Shown here: positions 25,775 to 32,851 of the stretch, in pieces
How the letters are laid out: each line of letters begins with the position of its first letter
Numbering within the stretch: position 1 is the first letter of the stretch
Source: Umezawaea tangerina
Lineage (GTDB): Bacteria > Actinomycetota > Actinomycetes > Mycobacteriales > Pseudonocardiaceae
DNA: 64,000 bases
Direction: 5' to 3'
Assembly (NCBI RefSeq): GCF_003002815.1
Contig: NZ_PVTF01000001.1
Span: forward strand, 372,001-436,000
Position numbers and translations under genes: made by a program
Notes under the pieces: generated by a model
Told to the model about the DNA's origin: nothing
Database searches by the model: none
The model's input: the letters and a program-made list of their open reading frames with translations, nothing else

Positions 25775-26752
25775 TTACGAGGTCTGGGCGCGCGCGGTCG
25801 CTCCGTCCAGCGAAACGATACGGCCTCCCCGCGCGCCCACGGCCCGCAAGGCGTCCCGCGCGCCGGGGGAGTCGAGGTCGATCGTCACGTCGGTGCGCAC
25901 GGCCGACCGCTGCGCGTCCAGCGCCTTCCGCGCGGCGTGCCCCGCCTCGATCGTCTTGGCCAGGCCGCCGGTCGAGGCCAGCGACCCGCGGGCCGCGCCG
26001 AGGCGGCCCAGCGCGTCGTCCACGGCGTCCAGGAGCGCGGTCCGGTTGCCCTCGCACATGGCCTGCGTCAGTTCGGGCCTGGTGCCCGCGACCCTCGTGC
26101 CGTCGGTGAACGAGCCCGCGGCCAGCGCCAGCGCCAGCGGCCCGCCGTCGGCGCCCACGGCCGCCAGCACCGCGGCCAGGACGTGGGGCAGGTGCGAGAT
26201 CCGGCCGACCGCGGCGTCGTGCTCGGCCGTGCTCGCCGGGACCACGTGCGCCTCGACGGCCAGCGCGAACGCGACCACCTCGGCCAGCACGGCCATGTCG
26301 GAGTCGTCCTCCACCGCCACCACCCAGGCGGCACCGCGGAAGAGGTCCGCCCGCCCCGCGCCCCACCCGGACGTGGACGTGCCCGCCATCGGATGCCCAC
26401 CCACGTACCTGGTCCGGGGCGCCAGCCGTCGGACCGCGTCGTGCACCGGCCCCTTCACGCTCACCACATCGGTCAGCTTCGCCGTGGGCACGACCGCCGC
26501 CACCCGCCTGAGCACCTCGTCGACCGCCGGCAGCGGCACCGCGACGACCACCAGCGCGTCCGCCGCCCTCGCCCGCTCCAACGCGACGTCCAGGTCCCCG
26601 CCCGCGTCGAACCCCTCCGCTCTCGCCGCCGTCACGTCGTCCGACGACCTCGTCGCCCCCCACGCCGTCCAGCCCGCCGCCTTGGCGGCGCGCAGCACCG
26701 AGCCACCGATCAACCCCAGTCCGAGCACGCACAGGTCAGGCACGGGGCCCAT
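25775..26752 (-). CDS. tyrA: Prephenate dehydrogenase (tyrosine biosynthesis)
   Basis: About 325 residues. A Rossmann NAD motif GLGLIGGS opens the protein; GGHPMAGTSTSGW carries the active-site His and Gly-rich loop, and SHLPHVLA holds the second conserved His. It oxidatively decarboxylates prephenate (or arogenate) to the tyrosine precursor. It is a monofunctional TyrA without chorismate mutase or ACT domains. Starts at 26773, 26752 (ATG) and 26743 (GTG) are all possible; 26752 is chosen because AGG lies directly upstream and family members start close to the glycine loop. It is tightly spaced upstream of the Fn3 pair. Confidence 0.88.
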   Translation of the reverse strand: MGPVPDLCVLGLGLIGGSVLRAAKAAGWTAWGATRSSDDVTAARAEGFDAGGDLDVALERARAADALVVVAVPLPAVDEVLRRVAAVVPTAKLTDVVSVKGPVHDAVRRLAPRTRYVGGHPMAGTSTSGWGAGRADLFRGAAWVVAVEDDSDMAVLAEVVAFALAVEAHVVPASTAEHDAAVGRISHLPHVLAAVLAAVGADGGPLALALAAGSFTDGTRVAGTRPELTQAMCEGNRTALLDAVDDALGRLGAARGSLASTGGLAKTIEAGHAARKALDAQRSAVRTDVTIDLDSPGARDALRAVGARGGRIVSLDGATARAQTS

Positions 26753-26871
26753 CCTGCCGGCGCGGGGCGGCAAAGCGGAGCAGCGACCGATCTTGGCGGC
26801 TCACGCCCCGGACCTGTCGGTGCGGGGATCCGGAACTGCCGGGTTCGGGGGTCCCCCGACGGCGACCGCGG

Positions 26872-28095
26872 CTACCGCAGGGCGTCCAGGGCGAAAGCGG
26901 CGTAGAGGGTCACGCCGTGTTCCATGGCGGTGTCGTCGAACAGGACGCGGTTCGAGTGGTTGGCCTCGGCGGTGGCGAGGTCGACGGTCGGGGGGCAGGC
27001 GCCGAGGAACGCCATGGCGCCGGGGACCTGGTTGAGGATGTAGGAGAAGTCCTCGGCGCCCATGAGCGGGTCGAGCATGGGCTCGGAGTAGGACTGGCCG
27101 ATGGTGGCGGTGGCGAGGTCGAGGACGTGGGGGCCGACGGTGTCGTCGTTCACGGTGACCGGGTAGCCGGGGACGACGGTGACCTCGGCGGTGCAGCCGT
27201 GGGCCGCGGCGACGTGCTCGCAGACCTGGCGGATCTCCTTGTGCACCAACGCCCTGGTGGCCTCGGACAGCGTGCGGATGGTGCCCTCCATCAGCGCCGT
27301 CTCGGGGATGATGTTGGTGGTGGTGCCCGCCTTGAGGTGGGCGACGGTGACGACCGCGGGCTCGTGGACGCTGATCTTCCTGGCTACCATCGTCTGCAGG
27401 GCGCCGACCATCGCGGCGGTCGGCGGGATGGGGTCGATGGCGTCGTGCGGCATGCCGCCGTGCCCGCCGCGGCCGGTGACGGTGACGTGGAAGGTGTCCG
27501 CCGACGCCATGATCGGGCCAGGACGGCAGGTGATGACGCCGGAGCGCAGGGTGGACGTGATGTGGATGGCGAGCGCTTTCCCCACGCGCGGGCCCGCGGC
27601 GTCGAGCAGGCCCTCGTCGAGCATGATCCTGGCGCCGTGCTGGCCCTCCTCGCCCGGCTGGAACATGAACACGACCCGGCCCGCCAGCTCGTCGCGGCGC
27701 GCGCTGAGCAGCCTGGCCGCCGACGCGAGCATCGCCACGTGCGTGTCGTGGCCGCAGGCGTGCATCGTGCCGTCGACCTCGGAGGCGTAGTCGAGACCGG
27801 TGTCCTCCTGCAACGGCAACGCGTCCATGTCGCCGCGCAGCAGCACGGTCGGCCCCGGCCGGGCGCCTTCGAGGACGGCGACGACCGAGCTGAGCCCCCG
27901 CCCGGTCGTGACCGCGAGGGGCAGGTCCGCCAGCTCGGCCAGCACGGCGGCCTGGGTGACCGGCAGGTCCAGGCCCTGCTCGGGGTGGCGGTGGATCGTC
28001 CTGCGCAGCGCGGTGGTCCGCGGCTGCAGCGCGCGGGCCTCCTCGAGCAGGCCGGCGAAGCGCGGTTCCTGGGTCTGCGGCAGCGTTGTGCTCAT
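26872..28095 (-). CDS. M20-family amidohydrolase (N-acyl amino acid deacylase type)
   Basis: About 407 residues from the ATG at 28095; an upstream in-frame start at 28122 is less convincing. Metal and catalytic motifs are RGDMDALP, ACGHDTHVAML and QPGEEGQHGA, as in hippurate hydrolase/N-acyl-L-amino acid amidohydrolases of peptidase family M20D. It contains the usual dimerisation insert around GRGGHGGMPHD. It should cleave an acyl-amide bond of amino acids in the cytosol. It is divergent from the tadA operon. Confidence 0.87.
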   Translation of the reverse strand: MSTTLPQTQEPRFAGLLEEARALQPRTTALRRTIHRHPEQGLDLPVTQAAVLAELADLPLAVTTGRGLSSVVAVLEGARPGPTVLLRGDMDALPLQEDTGLDYASEVDGTMHACGHDTHVAMLASAARLLSARRDELAGRVVFMFQPGEEGQHGARIMLDEGLLDAAGPRVGKALAIHITSTLRSGVITCRPGPIMASADTFHVTVTGRGGHGGMPHDAIDPIPPTAAMVGALQTMVARKISVHEPAVVTVAHLKAGTTTNIIPETALMEGTIRTLSEATRALVHKEIRQVCEHVAAAHGCTAEVTVVPGYPVTVNDDTVGPHVLDLATATIGQSYSEPMLDPLMGAEDFSYILNQVPGAMAFLGACPPTVDLATAEANHSNRVLFDDTAMEHGVTLYAAFALDALR

Positions 28096-28184
28096 GGGTC
28101 GATACTGACATCGGACGGTCACCCGGCGCTGCTCCTGGAGGCCCCGTGCTACCGGGTCGGTCGACTGCCCCCTACGGTGTCACC

Positions 28185-28673
28185 ATGGCAGAGCAGGAGC
28201 CGGTCAACGGCTTCGCTGTCGCGGTCGTCCGGGAGGACGGCCGTTGGCGGTGCAGCACGATGGACAGCTCCGCGCTGTCCGAACTGGACGCGGCGATCAC
28301 CGAGCTGCGCCAACTCCGCTCGACAGGCGCGGCCTTCGGCCTGCTCGCCGTCGACGACGAGTTCTTCATCATCCTGCGACCGGTGCCCGGCGGGGTGTCG
28401 CTGCTGCTGTCCGACGCCGCCGCGGCCCTCGACTACGACATCGCGGCGGACGTCCTCGACCTGCTGCGGGTCGACCCGCCGGACGAGGAGGACGAGGAGC
28501 TGTGGCCCGAGGGCGACCTCGGCGTGCTCAGCGACCTCGGGATGCCGAAGCACGAGATGCAGATCGTCGTGGACGAGGTGGACCTCTACCCGGACGAGCA
28601 GCTGCAGATGATCGCGCAGCGCTGCGGGTTCGACCAGGAGTTCACCAAGCTGCTCGACAAGATCCAGGCGTGA
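28185..28673 (+). CDS. tRNA adenosine deaminase-associated protein
   Basis: 162 residues from the ATG at 28185. It is acidic, with a conserved core (FAVAVVREDGRWRC, LLAVDDEFFIILRP) and a C-terminal helical segment (DQEFTKLLDKIQA). Proteins of this type sit directly upstream of tadA across actinobacteria and are named for that position; biochemical role unknown. Its TGA overlaps the GTG of tadA, implying translational coupling. Confidence 0.82.
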   Translation: MAEQEPVNGFAVAVVREDGRWRCSTMDSSALSELDAAITELRQLRSTGAAFGLLAVDDEFFIILRPVPGGVSLLLSDAAAALDYDIAADVLDLLRVDPPDEEDEELWPEGDLGVLSDLGMPKHEMQIVVDEVDLYPDEQLQMIAQRCGFDQEFTKLLDKIQA

Positions 28674-29134
28674 CCGCCGACCACGAGGACATGGTCCGCG
28701 CCGCACTCGCCGTCGCCCGCCGGGCCTCGGCGACCGGTGACATCCCCGTAGGCGCGGTCGTGTTCGGCCCGGACGGCACCGAGCTCGCGGCGGCGTGCAA
28801 CGCCCGCGAGGCCACCGGCGACCCCACCGCGCACGCCGAGGTGCTCGCCCTCCGCGCCGCCGCGGCCGCCCACGGCGACGGCTGGCGGCTGTCCGGCTGC
28901 ACCCTGGCGGTCACCGTCGAGCCGTGCACGATGTGCGCGGGCGCCCTCGTGCTCGCCCGCGTCGACAAGGTCGTCTTCGGCGCCTGGGAACCCCGCACCG
29001 GCGCCGTCGGCTCGCTGTGGGACGTCGTCCGCGACCGCCGCCTCAACCACCGCCCCGAGGTCGTCGGCGGCGTTCTCGAGGACGACTGCGCCTCCCTGCT
29101 CGCCGACTTCTTCGCCGACCACCGGGCCGTGTGA
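28670..29134 (+). CDS. tadA: tRNA-specific adenosine deaminase (A34 to inosine)
   Basis: 154 residues from a GTG overlapping the previous stop. Zinc-deaminase motifs are HAEV (His ligand and proton-shuttle Glu) and PCTMCAGAL (two Cys ligands). TadA converts A34 of tRNA-Arg(ACG) to inosine; a tRNA-Arg(ACG) gene is present at 1975-2047. Essential housekeeping function in most bacteria. Confidence 0.92.
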   Translation: MTADHEDMVRAALAVARRASATGDIPVGAVVFGPDGTELAAACNAREATGDPTAHAEVLALRAAAAAHGDGWRLSGCTLAVTVEPCTMCAGALVLARVDKVVFGAWEPRTGAVGSLWDVVRDRRLNHRPEVVGGVLEDDCASLLADFFADHRAV

Positions 29135-29179
29135 CCCTCCGCACGGTTCGCACGGGTCCGTTCGGGGCAACCGGAGGAC

Positions 29180-29386
29180 ATGAGCATCGTGGACAAGGCG
29201 AAGGACAAGGCGCAGCAGCTGATCGGTGAGGTCAAGGAGAAGATCGGCGACCACACCGACAACCAGAGCCTCAAGGTCGAGGGCCAGGCCGACCAGGTCG
29301 CGGGCCACACCAAGGAAGCCGGTCACGACGCGCGCGACAGGGCTGTCGACGGCGTCGACAACCTCAAGGACAAGTTCAACCGCTAG
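29180..29386 (+). CDS. CsbD-family small stress protein
   Basis: 68 residues, hydrophilic and helical (MSIVDKAKDKAQQLIGEVKE, then VEGQADQVAGHTKEAG), the CsbD-like repeat pattern associated with stress responses. It lies 45 nt after tadA and is followed by a strong hairpin. Confidence 0.82.
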   Translation: MSIVDKAKDKAQQLIGEVKEKIGDHTDNQSLKVEGQADQVAGHTKEAGHDARDRAVDGVDNLKDKFNR

Positions 29387-29396
29387 AGCCCTTCGC

Positions 29397-29433
29397 GCTG
29401 CCCCCGCGACCCGCACCGGGACGCGGGGGCAGC
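29397..29433 (+). terminator. Hairpin terminator after the CsbD gene
   Basis: GCTGCCCCCGCG (29397-29408) pairs perfectly with CGCGGGGGCAGC (29422-29433). Confidence 0.75.
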
Positions 29434-29508
29434 CGCGTGCCGGGGGTTCTCGATCACCACACCACCCCGATTTCAGTCCTCGGGCACCCGTCTTGTATTG
29501 TTCTCGGC

Positions 29509-29593
29509 GGTGGCGTGTCCGAGCGGCCGAAGGAGCACGCCTCGAAAGCGTGTGAAGTGAAAGCTTCCGTGGGTTCAAATCCCACCGCCACCG
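29509..29593 (+). tRNA. tRNA-Ser (anticodon CGA)
   Basis: 85-nt class II tRNA with acceptor GGTGGCG/CGCCACC, anticodon loop CTCGAAA, a long variable arm and T-arm GGGTTCAAATCCC. It reads UCG codons. Its 3' half, from the anticodon onward, is repeated 629 bp downstream. Confidence 0.95.
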
Positions 29594-29679
29594 CTCAGTC
29601 GGAGAGCCCCGCACCTCACGAGGTGCGGGGCTCTCCGCGTTCCGGTGGCACTAGCCCTGGTCAGCCGGTCGAGACTGAG
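29543..29679 (+). repeat. Left copy of a 137-bp repeat starting at the tRNA-Ser anticodon
   Basis: Bases 29543-29679 match 30172-30308 at a constant offset of 629 with about eight mismatches and no gaps. The repeat covers the tRNA 3' half, its terminator and ~40 bp beyond. Identity begins at the anticodon, as in many integrative-element attachment sites, but unlike those it runs well past the tRNA. Confidence 0.85.
29600..29637 (+). terminator. 17-bp hairpin terminator of tRNA-Ser(CGA)
   Basis: Arms 29600-29616 and 29621-29637 pair perfectly around CACG. The duplicate at 30229-30266 keeps full pairing through a matched G-to-A and C-to-T change. Confidence 0.8.
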
Positions 29680-29858
29680 CTTCCACCTTGGCCAGAGTCG
29701 ACTGCGGCGCACGTGCAACGTGTCCTGTTGACGTCGCAGTCAAGGACAAATGGAGCCTTGCTGCGCCGCGGATTTCCAGACCATGCTGGCACAGGACACC
29801 GACTACACAGCTCGACTTGCAGACAGGCACCACCGCCATGGAGGGGGAGGTGGTGCCC

Positions 29859-30038
29859 ATGACTCCGGAGGTCATGCAAGTGAGTGGTGTTGTCGGTGTG
29901 GTGGTGGCGCTCAGGTGGCTCACCGAGTTCGTGGTGATCGTTTGGTCGTTGCGGGCCGATGAGCAGGGTCGCAGACATGCGATCCGTCTCCTCGAACACT
30001 TGAGGTGGACTCGTCGTGAGCGTCGTAAGCCACCGTGA
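29859..30038 (+). CDS. Small single-pass membrane protein inside the tRNA-repeat interval
   Basis: 59 residues from the ATG at 29859, chosen because GAGGGGGAGG sits 8 bases upstream; an in-frame ATG at 29838 lacks this. A hydrophobic segment (~8-27: VSGVVGVVVALRWLTEFVVI) is followed by a basic cytoplasmic tail (RRHAIRLLEHLRWTRRERRK). It is the only plausible gene in the interval between the two repeat copies, where G+C content is lower than in neighbours. No family recognised. Confidence 0.5.
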   Translation: MTPEVMQVSGVVGVVVALRWLTEFVVIVWSLRADEQGRRHAIRLLEHLRWTRRERRKPP

Positions 30039-30071
30039 CCCCCTGACGTCTCCCCCTGACGCCGGGGGGTC
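30037..30071 (+). terminator. Possible hairpin after the small membrane-protein ORF
   Basis: GACCCCC (30037-30043) can pair with GGGGGTC (30065-30071), with an inner CGTC/GACG pair. Moderate strength only. Confidence 0.35.
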
Positions 30072-30137
30072 GGCCTTAACGGGTACTTGGCGCTTTCGTA
30101 GGGGCTCAGTTCGGGTCTTAGTTCAGGTGCGTACGGC

Positions 30138-30222
30138 GGTGGCAACACCACGAACGCCAAGTGGCAGACCGCGAAAGTGTGTGAAGTGAAAGCTTCCGTG
30201 GGTTCAAATCCCACCGCCACCG
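30138..30222 (+). pseudogene. Degenerate tRNA-Ser copy
   Basis: At the same 629-bp offset the 5' acceptor GGTGGC is also conserved (30138-30143), but the D-arm and 5' anticodon arm are replaced or decayed, with under half the bases matching. The 3' half, from the anticodon CGA through the CGCCACC acceptor, is intact. It should not fold as a functional tRNA. Confidence 0.6.
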
Positions 30223-30308
30223 CTCAGTCGAAGAGCCCCGCACCTCACGAGGTGCGGGGCTCTTCGCGTTCTGGTCGCGCTAGCCCTGGTCAGCCGGTCG
30301 GAACTGAG
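30172..30308 (+). repeat. Right copy of the 137-bp tRNA-Ser/terminator repeat
   Basis: Second copy of 29543-29679. Differences include a compensated base pair in the terminator stem. Confidence 0.85.
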
Positions 30309-30420
30309 GTCACCACAGCGGATTGGGGGCAGCCCCCAGCGGTAGGGGTGGGCTGGCCCCAGGTCGGATCGGCTGGTTGGCCGGATCGTTTGCGGGAAAC
30401 CGAATTCCTAGGTTTGGCAC

Positions 30421-31350
30421 ATGGTCAAACACCCCGTTCCCCTGCGCCGCAAGGCGATCGCCCTCACCTCCGCGGTGCTCATGGCCGCCGCGCTCACGGC
30501 GTGCGCCACCCCGACCGCCGCGAGCAGCCCGTCGTCGAGCGCGCCCGCGAGCACGTCCGCGGCCTCGTCGAGCACGTCCACGCCCGTCGAGTTCCAGACG
30601 CGCAAGGTGACGAACGCCGAGCACGAGCTGGTCTTCCACGTCGTCGACGGCAAGCTGCCCGCACTGGTCCTGGACGCGGGCGGCGGCCTGAGCTCGTCGT
30701 ACTGGAAGGACCTGGCGCCGCGGCTGGCGAAGGCCACCGGGTCGAAGGTCATCACCTACGACCGCGCGGGGGAGGGCGAGAGCGACGAGGTGTCGGGGCC
30801 GTGGCGGGTGGAGAACGCGGTGTCGGACCTGGAAGCCGGGCTCAAGGAGCTCGGGGTCACGAAGGACGTGGTGCTGGTCTCGCACTCGATCGCGGGTGAG
30901 GTCGCCACCACCTTCGTGAACAAGAACCCCGGCTGGGTCTCCGGCGCGGTCCTCGTGGACGCGAACGTGCCCGACTTCTTCTCCGACGAGATGCTGACGG
31001 CGTTCGCCCCGGTCGTCGAGGAGCAGAAGGCCGCGCTGATGGCCCAGCCCTCGACCAAGAAGAACCGCCAGCTGCTCGCCGTGATGGTCGACTACGCCCC
31101 CGTCCACCGCGCCTTCCACAAGCTGACCTGGCCCAAGGACGTGCCGGTGAACGTGGTCGTCTCGGGCGGGACCCCGTTCGACAGCCCCGACGCGGCGCAG
31201 CTGTGGCGCGACGCCGAGGCCCGCTTCGCCCAGGCCGCGCCGAACCGCAAGCACGTGGTCGCCGAGAACACCTCGCACGAGGACATCGTGACCCAGCGGC
31301 CGGACGTCATCACCGACGCGATCGACGACGTCCTCAAGGGCATCCGCTAG
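30421..31350 (+). CDS. Lipoprotein alpha/beta hydrolase
   Basis: 309 residues. A lipoprotein signal peptide ends in LTAC (Cys28), then a Ser/Thr-rich spacer (~33-58). The alpha/beta hydrolase core follows: LDAGGGLSSSYW oxyanion strand, YDRAGEGES, nucleophile elbow SHSIAGE, an acid strand near VVVSGGTP and the catalytic His in NTSHEDIV. It should be an extracytoplasmic esterase or lipase tethered to the membrane. Its stop overlaps that of the convergent P450 gene by four bases. Confidence 0.85.
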   Translation: MVKHPVPLRRKAIALTSAVLMAAALTACATPTAASSPSSSAPASTSAASSSTSTPVEFQTRKVTNAEHELVFHVVDGKLPALVLDAGGGLSSSYWKDLAPRLAKATGSKVITYDRAGEGESDEVSGPWRVENAVSDLEAGLKELGVTKDVVLVSHSIAGEVATTFVNKNPGWVSGAVLVDANVPDFFSDEMLTAFAPVVEEQKAALMAQPSTKKNRQLLAVMVDYAPVHRAFHKLTWPKDVPVNVVVSGGTPFDSPDAAQLWRDAEARFAQAAPNRKHVVAENTSHEDIVTQRPDVITDAIDDVLKGIR

Positions 31351-32456
31351 CCCAGTCGCACCGGCAGCGAGCGCAGGCCGCGGAACAGCGGCGAGTGCTG
31401 GTAGCGCAGGTCCTCGGCGGTGAGCTCCCACGTCGGGAAGCGGTCGAGCAGCTTCCCGAACGCGATCTCGCCCTCCAGCCTGGCCAGCGGGGCGCCGAGG
31501 CAGAAGTGGGCGCCGTGGCCGAACGCCAGGTGGCCGCCGGGCCTGGTCGGGTCGAACTCGTCGGGGCGGCCGAAGCGGGCCGGGTCGCGGTCGGCCGCGG
31601 CGAGCGAGATGAGCACGACCCCTTGCTCGGGGATGGGCACCCCGCCGATCTCCACGGGTTCGGCGGTGAACCGCGGGGTGGCGGTGACCAGCGGGCCGTC
31701 GTAGCGCAGGAGCTCCTCCACGGCGCCGGGCAGCCGGGAGCGGTCCGCGCGCAGCGCCGCCAGCTCCTCCGGGTGGCGCAGCAGCACCAGCACCCCGGTG
31801 GAGATCAGGTTCGCCGTCGTCTCGTACCCGGCGGTCAGCACCAGCAGCGCGGTCGACACCAGTTCGGCGTCGTCGAGCCCGGAGTGCACCAGCGCGCCCA
31901 GCAGGTCGTCGGCCGGGGCGGTCCGCTTGGTCTCGACCAGCCCGCCGAAGTAGGCGGTCATCTCGCGGGACGCGGCCTCGAACTCCTGGTCGTGGCTGTC
32001 GGTCGACAGCACCGCGCCCCACGCCCCGAGCACGTCCCGGTCGGCCTCGGGGACGCCGAGCAGCTCGCAGATCACCAGGAACGGCAGCGGCAGCGCGAGG
32101 GCCGCGACCAGGTCGACCTCGCCGGTCATCGACTCCAGCAGCCGGTCGGTGGTGGCTTCGATCCCCGATCGCAGCCCCTCGACCCGGCGAGCGGTGAACG
32201 TCCTGGTCAACGGCTTGCGCAACCGGGCGTGCTCGGCGCCATCGCTGTTGAGCATGTGGGCCAGGGGCTGCTCGCCCGGCGGTGTGGAGCGCTTGCGCAG
32301 CCGGGGGTCGGCCAGCGCGGCCCTCGCCTCCGCGTACCCGGTGACGACCCAGATCTCCCGCCCGCCGGGATCGGTGACCCGCTCGACCGGTGCCCTCGCC
32401 CGCGAGCGGGCGAGCACCGGGTGCGGGTCGGCGTAGTACTGCTCGCTGAAGAACAT
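31347..32456 (-). CDS. Cytochrome P450
   Basis: About 369 residues from the ATG at 32456, selected because GGGGGG lies six bases upstream; a second ATG at 32462 abuts that sequence. P450 signatures: I-helix AGYETTAN with the oxygen-activating Thr, K-helix ELLRYD (ExxR), and heme loop FGHGAHFCLGAPLARLE with the Cys ligand. It is a soluble bacterial class I enzyme that needs ferredoxin and reductase from elsewhere. No biosynthetic cluster surrounds it, so the substrate is open. The upstream region carries an SOS box, a leader ORF and a hairpin, suggesting unusual control. Confidence 0.88.
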   Translation of the reverse strand: MFFSEQYYADPHPVLARSRARAPVERVTDPGGREIWVVTGYAEARAALADPRLRKRSTPPGEQPLAHMLNSDGAEHARLRKPLTRTFTARRVEGLRSGIEATTDRLLESMTGEVDLVAALALPLPFLVICELLGVPEADRDVLGAWGAVLSTDSHDQEFEAASREMTAYFGGLVETKRTAPADDLLGALVHSGLDDAELVSTALLVLTAGYETTANLISTGVLVLLRHPEELAALRADRSRLPGAVEELLRYDGPLVTATPRFTAEPVEIGGVPIPEQGVVLISLAAADRDPARFGRPDEFDPTRPGGHLAFGHGAHFCLGAPLARLEGEIAFGKLLDRFPTWELTAEDLRYQHSPLFRGLRSLPVRLG

Positions 32457-32530
32457 CCGCATCCCCCCAAGGACCGATGTTCCCGTGATCGGGAGGCGGG
32501 CGATAGGTCCACTACGGGGGTGCGCACAGC

Positions 32531-32570
32531 ACGAGGCGCCTGCCACCTCGTCAGGTCGCAGGCGCCTCGT
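32531..32570 (-). terminator. Attenuator-like hairpin in the P450 leader
   Basis: A perfect 13-bp stem (ACGAGGCGCCTGC, 32531-32543, with 32558-32570) has an inner ACCT/AGGT pairing. On the minus strand its first arm lies inside the leader ORF, whose stop codon is in the loop, so ribosomes on the leader would block its formation. No T-run follows. Confidence 0.5.
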
Positions 32571-32619
32571 CCTTGATCCGCTGTGTGGTGCCGGCGCTGG
32601 GAGGGCCACCGGCTCGCAC
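32551..32619 (-). CDS. Putative 22-residue leader peptide upstream of the P450 gene
   Basis: A GTG-started ORF of 22 codons (begins MRAGGPPSAG, ends KDEAPAT) on the minus strand. It starts only about ten bases after a TAGGCT -10 box and ends within the hairpin at 32531-32570. There is no run of one amino acid, so any sensed signal is unclear. Real translation is not proven. Confidence 0.4.
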   Translation of the reverse strand: MRAGGPPSAGTTQRIKDEAPAT

Positions 32620-32629
32620 CCTCGAGATC

Positions 32630-32659
32630 AGCCTAGCGCATCTTCGAACACACGTTCGA
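32630..32659 (-). promoter_or_regulatory. SOS (LexA) box and -10 element of a leftward promoter
   Basis: TCGAACACACGTTCGA at 32644-32659 matches the mycobacterial/actinobacterial LexA consensus TCGAAC-N4-GTTCGA at every defined base. On the minus strand TAGGCT (32635-32630) follows nine bases later as a -10 box, so LexA would cover the -35 region. The palindrome is symmetric, so control of the rightward nuclease gene (start 32852) is a less likely alternative. The 389-base gap 32463-32851 otherwise holds only the leader features and the nuclease promoter. Confidence 0.6.
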
Positions 32660-32851
32660 GTGATCCTGTCACCTTTTGGTTGCGACGCGGACCGCGAAGC
32701 GTGAGGTGACCATACCTATCCACGCGTGCCGGCTGTTCGTTACCGAAGATGTCAACCTCCCGATCGGCGGGTTAACCGTTAGTTACTGCACCTTCCTTCG
32801 TTCACTCGATCCGGGGAGGATCTGCGGACCCGCCAACATCCGGAGGACGTT

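Noticed and set aside
32700-32851. PHO-box-like repeats (GTTAACC, GTTACTG) upstream of the secreted nuclease
   Set aside because: Only weak matches to the actinomycete GTTCACC repeat; not enough to call a PhoP site.
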